A stretch of DNA of 64,000 nt from Cordilura impudica. Its lineage: Eukaryota; Arthropoda; Insecta; Diptera; Scathophagidae. The stretch covers positions 54,737,908 to 54,801,907 of the forward strand of contig OY821521.1 in NCBI GenBank assembly GCA_963682025.1. The letters are read 5' to 3'. Each line of letters opens with the position of its first letter. Within the stretch, counting starts at the first letter, position 1. The position numbers were made by a program, and so were the translations under genes. Of this stretch, positions 52,985 to 63,774 are shown one piece after another. Under the pieces are notes generated by a model that did no database searches, was not told the DNA's origin, and saw only the letters and a program-made list of their open reading frames with translations.

Positions 52985-53231
52985 AGAAAAAATGAAAAAT
53001 GGAAAATGAAAAACCGAGAATGGAAAATGTTAAATGTAAAACGTAAAATGGAAAATGGAAAAAGAAACTTGAAAAATAAAAAATTAAAAATGGAAAATGG
53101 AAAATAGAAAATGAAAAATGGAGAATGAAAAATGAAAAACGGAAAATGAAAAATGGAAAATAGAAAATGAAAAATGGTGAATGGAAAATGAAAAATGGAA
53201 AATGGAAATTGAAAAATTAAAAGTGAAAAAT
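52985..53231. repeat. AAAATGG-type microsatellite, left block
   Basis: Degenerate repeats of aaaatggaaaatgaaaaatg, continuing on the far side of the LINE at 55395-55960. Confidence 0.85.
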
Positions 53232-55105
53232 GGTTTAATCAAAATATTTGTGATTTAATAGTTAAAAGAAATTCTGCTTACGATAAGTGGAAAAGATATA
53301 AAACTACACAGTCAAATGAAATTTTTAAATCACTACGTAGATCTGTTACTAGGGAAGTAAAGTTAGCTAAGCAACGCTATTATAGTCATGTATTTTCAGA
53401 GGCTATGGATACTAAAAATATGTGGAAAGAGATAAAGAAAATTGGTTATAAAGATGAAAGTGAATCGGTAAATCTTTCCACTTTTGAACTAAATGAATTG
53501 AATAGACAATTTACTTCAAATGACTCAACTCCTCTTCGTTCTGACTCTTATGCAAATATACCAGATTGCAATCTGGATTCTTTATTCAGTTTTTCCTGCG
53601 TTAACCAGGAGGATGTTCTGGAAGCTTTTCTTTCCATAAAGTCAAAATCTATTGGTCTAGACGGTATGAATCCAATATTTATTAAAGCTATTTTACCACA
53701 GGTTTTACCCTATATCACTCATATTTTTAACACTATTTTTACAAAATCTATTTTCCCTGATTTGTGGAAATGGGCAAAAGTAATTCCCTTGCCGAAATCT
53801 AATAAAGAATACAGGCCAATTTCCGTACTTCCTTTTCTTTCGAAAGTTTTCGAAAAAATTATGAGCAAACAAATGAATGAACATATATCCAATAATAATC
53901 TTTTATCATCTAAGCAATCTGGTTTTCGCAGGAAAAGAGGGTGTATCACTACTTTAATTGATGTATCGGAAGATCTTCGTTATATCGTTGACAGTGGTAA
54001 TATTGCTTTTTTGACTTTATTGGACCACTCTAAGGCTTTTGACTCAGTGGACCATGATATTCTTGTTAAAAAGCTTAAACATATTTTTGGTTATTCTGAA
54101 ACCTCCTCTAAATTGATTAGCTCTTACCTTCGGAATAGAGAGCAAGTAGTTGTCTCTAAAGACAAGTCGTCTACCCCTGCGTCTTTAAGTAGGGGTGTTC
54201 CGCAGGGGTCTATACTTGGCCCTCTTTTGTTTTCTATTTACATAAATGATCTACCACGCGTAATTAATTCATGCCAAATGCACATGTACGCTGACGACGT
54301 TCAGTTATACACATCATGTAACGTACGAGATGTGGAAAATTGTGTACAGAACCTGAATACTGAACTGAACCACGTATTTGAATGGGCTAGGTTGAATTGT
54401 CTTACCTTAAATCCGAAAAAAACTCAGTGCCTTGTTATTTTTAAAAAGATATATGATACCTCTTGTCTTCCGAAAGTTAGTATTAATGGAGTGGATATCG
54501 CCTACGTTGCGAATGCTAAAAACCTTGGGTTGATTTTTAATAATACCCCAACGTGGAATGATCAAATTAACAAAGCTTCTGGAAAAGTTTATAGTATTCT
54601 CCGTAGTCTTTGGTCTTCTCAGTACTTCACACCGCAGAAAATTAGATTTGTTCTTGCAAAATCGTTTATCTTACCTACGCTTTTATATGGTTGTGAATTG
54701 TTGTCAGGTTGTGATAGTGCAGACATGGGTAAACTTACACGCGTCTTTAAAAGTGTAGTTAGATATGTTTATGGTTTACGCAAATATGATAGTATCTCCG
54801 CTTTTCTAAATAAAATTTATGGCATTTCATTTGAAGACTATCTTAAATTTAGAACTTTACTTATGGTTCATAAAATTATTTTCACTAAAGAACCCGTTTA
54901 CCTTTTCGAGCGATTATTATTTACAAGATCTAACCGTAATAACTGTCTTGTACCAATATTGTACAATAGACTAATATCCGAAAGACACTTTTTTGTAAAT
55001 GGCATACGTCTTTGGAACTCGTTACATACTTTAAATAATGAACTTCACAAAATATCAAATACAACATCATTTAAGAAAGAACTTTTTAAACTTTTTCTCA
55101 ATTGA
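53232..55105 (+). CDS. LINE reverse transcriptase domain, uninterrupted
   Basis: One open frame from 53232 (no own start; first Met at 53405) to TGA at 55103-55105. It opens with the linker KRNSAYDKWKRYKT. The reverse transcriptase has KVIPLPKSNKEYRPISVLPF, QSGFRRKRGCITTL, FLTLLDHSKAFDSVDHDILV, SRGVPQGSILGPLLFSIYIN and the active box MYADDVQLYT. The thumb and C-terminal region follow, ending FKKELFKLFLN. With more than 620 codons open and no stop, this copy is the least decayed retroelement in the window. Without endonuclease and 5' regions it cannot move by itself and may not be translated. Confidence 0.85.
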
Positions 55106-55395
55106 TTTTTAATACTTCATTTTAATTTCTTTAGTTAATTTAATTTTAATTTCTATATAATTTTTACCTGCTGTGCAGGATATTTTTACACTTTATTTTT
55201 ACATTTTTATTTTATTTTTTTATATATTTTATATTATATTTTATTTTATATTATTCTTCTAATTTTAATTATAAATTAAACTTACATACATTCTTCTTAT
55301 TGAAAATTAATTTGTTATGACTAATGTTGTTTTATAAGATTTTAAATCTTGTTACATTAGGATTTTCATTAATAAAAAAAATTAATAATTAATAA
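53232..55395 (+). mobile_element. 5'-truncated LINE (CR1/jockey superfamily)
   Basis: A non-LTR retrotransposon copy lacking ORF1 and the endonuclease. It starts inside ORF2, within the AAAATGG array, and ends with an ATTAATAAAA-rich tail near 55370-55395. 5' truncation is normal for LINE insertion. Target duplications cannot be resolved in the repetitive flanks. Confidence 0.85.
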
Positions 55396-55960
55396 AAAAA
55401 AAAAAAAAAATGGAAAATGAAAAATGGAAAACGAAAATTGAAAAATGAAAAATGAAAATTGAAAAATTTAAAATGGAAAATGAAATATGAAAAATGTAAA
55501 TTGTAAAATGGAAAATGAAAATTGAAAAATGAAAATGGAAAATGAAAATTAAAACATGGAAAATGGAAAATGACAATTGAAAAATGGAAAATTGAAAAAT
55601 GAAGAATGGAAAATGAAAATTGAAAAATGAAAAATGGAAAATGAAAACTGAAAAATGAAAAATGGAAAATGAAAATTGAAAAATTAAAAATGGAAATTGG
55701 AAAATGGAACATGAAAATTGAAAAATTAAAAATGGAAAACGCAAAATGGAAAATGAAAATTGAAAAATGGAAAATGAAAAATTGAAAATGAAAATTGAAA
55801 AATTAAAAATGGAAAATGAAAATTGAAAAATGGAAAATGCAAAAATGGAAAATGAAAATTGAATATTGAAAATTGAAAAATTGAAAATGGAAAATTAAAA
55901 TTGAAAAATTAAAAATGGAAATTGGAAAATGAATAATGAAAAATGGAAAATGGAAAACAC
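55395..55960. repeat. AAAATGG-type microsatellite, right block
   Basis: About 570 bp of aaaatggaaaatgaaaattg-like units. The antisense frames rich in Phe-His-Ser-Ile are translation of the repeat, not genes. From 55960 to 56104 it grades into aaaaatta-type units. Confidence 0.9.
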
Positions 55961-56339
55961 AAAAATTAAAAATTAAATATTAAAAATTAATAATTAAAAA
56001 TCAAAAATTAAAAATTTAAAATTAAAAACTAAAAATTAAAAATTAAATATTAAAAATCAAAAACTAAAAATTAAAAATTAAATATTAAAAATTAAAATTT
56101 AAAGACTCAGGTGGAGGGTATCAAAAAATTCGGCACAGCCGAATTTAACACTCTTACTTGTTTTATTTCTTAAATTAAAAATGTAGTAACTTATTTTTAA
56201 AAAACAAATAATAATGAAGAAATGTTTTTATTAATATTTTTTAGTAAAATTAAAAGAAAGAGGTAAAATTTACCACCACGTCACTGAATATGTCCCAAAA
56301 TTTCACCTACATAGTTAAAGATAAGAGAATTGGTTTTGC

Positions 56340-56667
56340 TGTACAGAAATGGAAAAATGCATGCTAAATTAGGGGAAATTGTCTGTTAAAATGTATGTCA
56401 TGTGCATGTTTTTGTTTTTCGAAAGATTTTTTTTACTTGCAGCTTTGAAAATCATTTTTCTTAATTCTGCATGCAATTTCCTTACATTTAGCACGCAATT
56501 TCCCTAAATTTAGCATGCAAATTTTTCTCATTTTTAACAGAAAAATTTCCATTTATAGCATGCATTTTCTCATAAATTTGCCCAAATTTAGCAAACATTT
56601 TGCCATTTTTCACATGCATTTGTACCATATGGCATGCACTTCCTATAGAATTAACAGACATTTTCCC
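56340..56667. repeat. Degenerate GCATGC foldback repeats
   Basis: Short units containing tttagcatgcaatttcc recur about seven times, and related units in inverse orientation (aaaaatgcatgctaaattag, gtctgttaaaatgt) occur at 56347-56395. The series resumes right of the hAT element at 59283-59330. It may be a foldback-type MITE into which the hAT element inserted. Confidence 0.6.
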
Positions 56668-56984
56668 TAGCGTTGTCAACAGGTCTCTTTTAAAGAGAAC
56701 ATGTTCTCTTTTTTAACACTTTTTTTTTGTTCTCTATCTTTTTCTATATCTATTCAAATTGTTCTCTTTTTCAATTTTACATTAAGATAAGTTTAAAAAA
56801 TTCGGTACAGTACAGAATTTAAAAAAAAAAATTAAAAAATTTAAAAACAAGGCAGTCTATTGCCGTATTGACGTTTTGAAAAGTATACTATAATTATTAA
56901 TTTCTATAGTTTGTCGTGTTAATAAGCAAGTAAGTACGTTATTAATGTTAATTAGAGTTATATTTTTTAATTTTTAGCTGAAAT

Positions 56985-59117
56985 ATGAGCAAGCTAAAGT
57001 GTTTGTTTACGGAAGAACTGCAAGCTAAATTTGTATGTTGTAGATCGGAGGCAATATGCACGGTTTGTAATACAACAGTTTCAGTTGCAAATAAAGGCAA
57101 ATACGATTTGGAACAACATATTGCCTCCAAAAGACATACAAGTACTATTCGTATAGGAGTTAATCCTACTTCCATATGCGATTTTTTTACAAAAAATTTT
57201 CATCTCTGGATCACAAAGTATCGGCTGTCGAAGGAGCTTTAGCTTTTCACACGTTAAAACACCATTATAGTCATAACTCCACCGTTTGTACAAACAAACT
57301 ACTGGAAAAACTGTTTGATGATTCTGAAGTAGCTAAAAGAATTTCATATGGAAAAACAAAAACAAGATGTATTGCAAATAACGTAGTCGCTCCATATTGC
57401 ATAGAAAATATAATGCTAGCATTGTCCCAAATACCGTTTTTATCAGTCTCAACAGATGGAAGTAATCATGGGGCAATTAAAATGTTTCCAGTTCTCATTC
57501 AGTTTTTTGACAAAAATAATGGCATAATGACAAAAATGATTGACTTATATTCTTTGCCAAATGAAACAGCAGAGACAATTAGTGATTATTTGAATACATG
57601 TTTAAAAAAATACAATATTGTCGAAAAATGTGTTGCTTTTTCTGCTGACAACTATAACACTAATTTTGGAGGTTTGAAAAGAACTGGGAAAAATAATGTT
57701 TACAGCCTTTTAAAAACGAAATTAGAAAAAGATTTAATAGGGATTGGTTGCCCTGCTCATATTGTGCATAATTCCGCACAGCATGGATTTGATTCGATGA
57801 CAATAGATTTAGAATCCATAATTCTAAAACTCTATAATTTTTTTTTCTATTTATACCATAAGGACAGAATCTTTGAAAAATGTTTGCGAATTTGTGGACA
57901 TTCAGTATAAAGCGCTTTTAAGACATTCAAAAATGCGCTGGTTATCACTTTATCCCGCTGTCAAAAGAGTGTTGGAAGTTTATCCTGCTTTAGAATCTTA
58001 CATCTTATCAATTGACAACTCTCCTCTTATTTTAAAATCATTTTTTGAAGATAATTTTAGCAAAGCTTATTTAGAATTTGCTGAATCATTAATGCATATT
58101 TTTCATGAAAAAATATTAGAAATAGAGGCTGAGCAAAATTCTGTGTTGGAAGCAATGGCTACAACAAATTCATTAGCAAATGCATTGAATCATAGATATG
58201 AGGAATCATTTTTTCCAATGAAAGTGAAATCTATTTTGTCTGAAAATATTAAAAATGGATTAGAAAAAGAAATAGATAAATTCAATTTAAATTGCATGAA
58301 TTGCTATAAGAAATCGTACGAATTTTTAAAGTTATGGACTAGTCACCTATCAAATTTTGATAGTATGGGTGAGTTCCAAAACGTCAAAATACATTGCAGT
58401 GATGCCTTTTTACTACCGTTTCGAAACAAAGCAAACAAGTGTGTTGTTTACTTTGTAATAAAAACACTGCTTCAACAAAATTAGTAATGCAAAGTTTGCT
58501 TTTTTTAACGCATCGATAACTTTTATTATACATTTAGGGATGTATGACATTGTCAACGTTTACACGGTTGCGTTTAGGAATGCATGACTTTGTTTAGTTG
58601 CATTGCAAATGACGTTTTGGAACTCACCCTATTACTTGGATGAGATTAGAAAGAATTCCAACATGGAAAGAATTTGAGAATACGATAGCATTTCTTGCCA
58701 CCAAAAACGTCGTTATGGATGATGTAAGATGTTTCGACCAATTTTTTAATTTAAAGGTATTTGTAGAAAAAAACTAAAATTTACAAAATTTTAAGAACTT
58801 GAGCACCTGTCTCAAATGGACAGAATATTTTAAAACAAATATATTACAAATATGCCAATATTTTTTTTGCAATAGCTGGTCAAAATGCTAATGTAGAAAG
58901 AATATTTTCCATGATAAGCGTACAATGGACTAAAGAAAGAAATAAGTTGAAAATTTCTACTGTCCGAGGTATTCTGAGCGTGGTTTATAATTATAAAAAT
59001 ATTTCATGTTTAGAATTTTATAAAGAAATAAAAGAAAATGAAAAATTGTTAAACCAAATTAGCAGCGTAGATAAGTATACTGAAAAAGGTGATCAGGATG
59101 ATGATGAAGATGATTGA
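56985..59117 (+). pseudogene. hAT transposase, broken by T-run shifts and a MITE
   Basis: The ATG at 56985 begins MSKLKCLFTEELQAKF. A BED-type zinc finger follows (CTVCNTTVSVANKGKYDLEQ, then HIASKRH). The RNase-H-like core has FLSVSTDGSNHGAIK (first Asp), AFSADNYNTNFGG (second Asp), IGCPAHIVHNSAQHG (conserved Cys-His) and KMRWLSLYP (Arg-Trp). The C-terminal dimerisation block reads NANVERIFSMI then ERNKLKISTVRGIL, ending with an acidic tail at 59117. Frame breaks are one T short near 57200, one T extra in the 9-T run at 57838-57846, one T extra near 58862-58869, and the MITE at 58367-58629. All other parts are open, so it is a young, recently disrupted copy. Confidence 0.85.
58367..58629. mobile_element. 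MITE inserted in the hAT transposase
   Basis: Perfect 19-bp inverted ends, gggtgagttccaaaacgtc and complement, are flanked by TAT (58364-58366 and 58630-58632). Removing it rejoins SNFDS to ITWMRLERIPTWKEF in one frame, which supports the boundaries. Inner sequence has two similar tgcatgactttg/gggatgtatgacattg blocks. Confidence 0.85.
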
Positions 59118-59637
59118 ATTTAATTTAATTAATAGTTTTTTAATGCAATTTGAATTATAAGTGCAATTTTTTGTTCCTCAATATTATTTTTATATATTAT
59201 ATACATATGTATAAAATTTGAATTTAATAAAAAAATTTCACATGTTCTCTTTTTTTTTTTGCTCAACACCTGACAACCCTAGTTTTCCCATAATTTAGCA
59301 TGCATTTTCATACTTTTACCAAGAGCTTCCCTTAATCCCGTTAAAGATTAAGTTTACTTAAGGTGCTATTACATGATGTGTTTTTTACATATGTACTGTC
59401 AAATTTTCTCACAACAAAAGTTGTACACATCGTGTGATACATATGAAACATTGTTTATGTACAATACATGAGGAAAGTCACATGTACATTTTTCAATTAG
59501 AACAGGTTATATTTTTGCATGACAAACATATGAAAATACAACACTGCTTGTGGCGAAAGAAAATCAGAGTAAATTATAAAGATTAATATTGAAAGAAAAA
59601 TAAATTGTTCAATATTAATTAACAATTTAAAAATATA

Positions 59638-62541
59638 TAGGTAAGTGTACCAGTAGTCGGCAGTTTAACTTTTTTTTTTTTTTTAAACTGTTGTCCTTAC
59701 ATGTGTGAAAAAGCTATCGGGGAGACAATTAGACATACTGATTCAATAAGTATTCAAGTTTTAGATATAGTTAACTGTTTTCTAAAAAGTATTTATTAAA
59801 TTTGACTAATTATATATTTTGTAAAAAATATCGTTTTTGCCTATAGTCGGCATACATTTTCCAATGTTCGGCATGTGATGATCCTATAGTCGGCAGGACA
59901 TTTTTTTTTTAAAGAAAAATAAAAACTGCTCAGAAATTCAAGTGTTTATTTAATTAAATTAATGTTATTTACATTCTTACATATTTGAAATATTTATATA
60001 GGTGAGATCTTTTAAATTCAATATTATTTTTAAGCGCATTGAATGCATAAAATAAAAATAAAAACGTTAAAAAATTTAGGTATTTATTAGGAACTTAGTC
60101 GTTTTGGTCATTGCATTTTTTGCATACGAAATCCATTTCAATTACTTCGTCATATACTTGGTTTTTGAGATCAGTGCACTTAAGATGGAACCACTGAGGA
60201 CAAGAATCGCATCCCACGTTTTTTAACCCATCATCCTTAGCATCAGTGTCCAAATCTTCATCACATGTACCACATACTTGCTTTTGTTTTCTTTTTTTAC
60301 TTTTTGCTGGTCCCGTTTTTTCCTTCTTATTTTTTTCGGCGCTCTAATTTCCGTTTATGGATAGCTTCTGCTTCATGCAGGAGCGGATATAGCACTTTAT
60401 ATTAGATTTTGAAGAACTCGATGGTTGCGGAAAATAGAGATGGCTTTCAAATGTCGGGGACATTAAAGATCCGCTGTTTTTAATTAATGCCGTTGCGCCT
60501 GTGGGATAAAGGTTATTTGAAAAAGATTATTTTATAAAGATTATTTGAAAAATTACCAGGAATTGGAGATGAACAGCTAATAGGTTTAAATAAGTTGTTA
60601 GTTTAAATAATAGCGTCATAGATTGATGAATTTGGTGACGGACAGTCAAAAGATTGAAACAAGTTTTCCTTATTAGTTGTATCAAAATTTGGTGGAGCCA
60701 TTTCCTTTGGCTCCATTTCTAAAACTCCTTCCGCATTGATTATATATGTACCTGACTGAAGCGTGACATCTAATATTTCGACATTTGGATTATTTTCTAT
60801 TTTTTTTAGAACACCGATCTCTTCAACAATAAGATCCGAATTAATTCCACGATCTCGTAACATTTCTAATTGATTTTTAACACACTTTGAATAATCTACA
60901 TTGTCGGGATTGAAAGGCTACAAACCACACTTTCGAAAACCGTTCTTAATGGTATCTGTAGTATTCAGGTTGGTAAGAACCATATGAAGAAGTGGGCAAA
61001 AAATAGATTTTGAAATAACTTTATTGTTGTTTTCGGGCTTCAAATGCCATTCTCTTAGGGTTTTCTTCCATTCTGATTTGAGAGGTTTAAATACACTTAC
61101 ATCGGCAGGTTGCATTATATGCGTGGTATTTGGAGGTAGTGCATACAAAATAATTCCATTGTCTTGACAAAATTGGCTTAATTCCATTGTCATATGTGAT
61201 TTCTGACCATCTATGATCAGCAAAATGGGCCGTTGAACATTGTTTTCACTAAGCCAATTATGCGCTCATGGATGGATCATCCAAAATATCGGCAGCATTT
61301 TCTTGGATAAGAAAATTTTGAAATCTTCAAATCACTTTCTTATACTCTCTTCTGTAATTACTGCTCGCCCTCTGCTGATTCCTTCGGCTTCTCTAACAGC
61401 CAAGCTGGGATGGCGTTTTAAAAAACCTGAGTACCACTTTCTTCCAGGTCGACCATTTATAAATGGAGTATTTCGCCCATCTTCTTTGAAAATTGTTTGA
61501 ACAGTGTTCAGCAAGACCTCAATTTTAAGGGGAAATCCACATTTAGCTAGATCGAAACACACGTTTTTCTTCTGCATCTGTCAAAACTGTCTGCGGACCC
61601 ATTCTTCTAGGACCTTCAGCAGTGCGTCCATGAATTCTGTCTTGAATAGTTGATCGTGGTACACCATATTTTTTGCTAGCTCGTAGTATTGTTGTTGAAC
61701 CTTCCCTTATGTCATTGAGAGCGCTTTTTAAGGATTCTTCGGCATATTGGTGCAAGAGCCTTTTTCCATTTGTGGTCATTTTTGATTATGAAAAATGCCT
61801 AAAATGTCAATAAATTATAATTATCTGTGCAGGACTCATAATGTCGGCCCATTTTGGGCCCTTTAGGACTTCGGATTTAAATAAATTGAGGAAGAAAAAC
61901 TGCTGCCGACTTTAGAATACTTATTTTCCTGTACTCGGCAGGTCATAAATTACTCGGCATAAACTATGCCGACTACTGGGTTTTTGTAATTCAAACTAAT
62001 TTTTTTTATAACCAGAGTGAAGAGGGATGGTTAATATACAAGTTTCTATAATTTGAGCATAATCAGAGAAAAATTGAAATTTACCAGTAGTCGGCATCCC
62101 CATGCCGACCACTGGAAAATGTGCAAAATTTTTGTTACTAATATCGGCACCCATTAAAAAAGAAAAATAATTATTTTTTACTAAATTTCTCACATTGAAA
62201 ACAATATTTTAAACAATATCTGCCTTCAGAAACCATTTTTGGTTAAAATATAACTTAAATTCATTACATTACATACCTTTTTGGATTATCCTGTTCACTA
62301 AAAAATCACTAGAAAAAACGCACTTCTGCGCGTGTTTAAAAACTATTAATGAATGACGATCAACTGATGATAAAATACTCATCTGAGTGCAATAAAATTT
62401 TTAGCAGAAAGAGATGAATATATTTTCAATGCATACTTGATTTTTTTTTAATAATTAACGGTCATTATTCTTATTTATTTATGTTAAAAGTCAAAAAATG
62501 CCGACTACTGGTACATGCCGAAATTAGGTACACTTACCCTA
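59638..62541 (-). mobile_element. pogo-like element with TAGGTAAGTGTACC ends
   Basis: A 2.9-kb element. The ends are taggtaagtgtacc and the complement of tagggtaagtgtacc, followed inward by agtagtcggca. TA flanks both sides (59636-59637 and 62542-62543). Many subterminal copies of tagtcggca/tgccgacta lie within 350 bp of the left end and 650 bp of the right end. The MITE copy at 3275 gives the matching empty site. Confidence 0.8.
60095..61779 (-). pseudogene. pogo-like transposase with C-terminal PHD finger, internally deleted
   Basis: The minus-strand start at 61779 reads MTTNGKRLLHQYAEESLKSA, with a psq-type helix-turn-helix (ASKKYGVPRSTIQDRIHGR). After frame changes come FINGRPGRKWYSGFLKRHPS (CENP-B-like) and LLIIDGQKSHMTMELSQFC (second catalytic Asp). 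LYALPPNTTHIMQPADVSVF and KSEWKKTLREW follow, and a C-terminal part (60603-60863) then leads to a likely intron (GTAATTTTTC near 60556 to CCCACAG near 60502). The last exon encodes CGTCDEDLDTDAKDDGLKNV, CDSCPQWFHLKC and FVCKKCND, a PHD-type zinc finger, with stop at 60095-60097. The segment holding the first catalytic Asp is missing, and shifts occur near 60335 and 60390, so this copy is inactive. Confidence 0.75.
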
Positions 62542-62755
62542 TAACTTTTTTTTCACAATAAATTTTTGTAAATTCACAAATTATATCAGCTGTTGTTTAC
62601 ATTTAGAGGTTATGTCATACGGAAATACATATGCTCGTGGGATAGCAAAAATTATTAATCGTATGTAAAAGACAATTTTGACAGACATGAGGAATTTCAT
62701 ATGGATAAAAAAAGTGACAGTACATATGTAAAAAACACATCATGTAATAGCACCT

Positions 62756-63657
62756 TTACATATGTATACGTTTTATTTTAATCAGAAAAAGAATTAAAGT
62801 GTGTTTTATTTCATTTATAGGCAAAATAAATTTTCTACAATAATAACCTCAATTAAAAAAAAAAATCTTTGAAAATAAAGTTTACATTTCCATAACAAAC
62901 TCCAAAAGACTGATAAAATTTCAAATACTTGTCACTTGTACATCGGCATTTTTAAAAAGCGACCGGTCCAGAAAATTTTATGTTTCTAAAATTATAATTC
63001 TATACAAATTTCTTGAAAATTGTTATCAAAAATTTAAAAAAGAATTGTACATTTAGGTTAGAATATCTACAAATTATGATGTCATGCAAAATTTTTGCAG
63101 CCAGATTTTCGGTAACGAATAGTTCGTAGCATTTTTCTGATTTATTTGATGAAGTAACACCCTTCTTGCTGTAACTACCCTAGTTTTCGAGAAAAACGCA
63201 TGTTTATAATTTCTTCGATTTTTCATATGAAATTGATATTTTTGAGGTGATCCCAAATTAACGCTCTATCTAGCTTGGTTTTCGAGAAAAAAATTATTTT
63301 TATTTTTTCGATTTTTATATTAAATTGATATTTTTTTGTAGGTGATCCCAAATTTTTCGAGCAAAAATAAAAATTATAAAAATGATTTTATTTTTTCGAA
63401 CAAAAATAGCAGTTTATTTTTTCGAACACAAATTACAGTTATTTTTTGATTTTTATTTTTTTGAACATAAATAGCGGTTTTGGTCTTACGCAATAACTAT
63501 CAAAACAATCATAATTTCATTTAAGTCATACGAAAACAATATTTTATTGTAGGTACTTTAAATATAAATACTTAATAAACACCTAAATAAATAAAATATA
63601 TTACAAAATATTTATTTACAAAAAATTAAAAATAGACACACATGTTCAAAAAAATAT
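62756..63657. other. AT-rich with a ~95-bp imperfect duplication
   Basis: Two similar units at about 63182-63259 and 63278-63355 share ggttttcgagaaaaa, ttcgatttt, aaattgatattttt and ggtgatcccaaatt. Further ttttcgaacaaaaat variants follow to 63470. No gene was recognised. A 60-codon minus frame (63074-63256) covers this repeat and is not called. Confidence 0.45.
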
Positions 63658-63770
63658 TTGACACCCTACCATGCGTTTCGGGGGAAAGTCTTGGATCCAA
63701 CTTTGCTGAGGTAAGTAATTGCATATAGAAAATAAGCATAAACCAAATTTAAGTGATATCTATAATATTA
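63658..63770 (-). repeat. Family A repeat, 3' fragment (minus)
   Basis: It matches the reverse complement of the family A 3' part (accctaccatgcgtttc, tagaaaataagcataaacca) without the terminal palindrome. Confidence 0.65.
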
Positions 63771-63774
63771 ATAG

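Larger units (their letters stand above)
51939..56163 (+). mobile_element. Family B repeat interrupted by its own inverted copy, an array and a LINE
   Basis: The 5' part (51939 to about 52435) has the ataccctccacacgtcagtg hairpin and the core with tgtccgtctgtctgttgaaa. The 3' end (56109-56163) is ggtggagggtatcaaa, the hairpin attcggcacagccgaat and cttacttgttt. Between them lie an inverted family B copy, an AAAATGR microsatellite and a 5'-truncated LINE. The single-element reading is inferred from the compact copy's order of parts. Confidence 0.6.
56668..59281 (+). mobile_element. hAT transposon
   Basis: The ends are tagcgttgtcaacagg and the complement of tagggttgtcaggtg, typical of hAT. 8-bp flanks attttccc (56660-56667) and gttttccc (59282-59289) match at seven of eight positions. 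The length is 2614 bp, including a nested 263-bp MITE. The transposase is on the plus strand. Confidence 0.85.
59361..62755. mobile_element. TTA-flanked MITE copy 2, hosting a pogo-like element
   Basis: It has the same ends as the 3275-3765 copy (aggtgctattacatgatgtg and complement) and is again flanked by TTA (59358-59360 and 62756-62758). It is in reverse orientation relative to copy 1. Without the nested element it would be about 490 bp, as copy 1 is. Confidence 0.8.

Noticed and set aside
55382..55744. Two 107-120-codon minus-strand frames rich in Phe, His, Ser and Ile
   Set aside because: They are direct translations of the AAAATGG microsatellite in two frames, with no start context or family resemblance.
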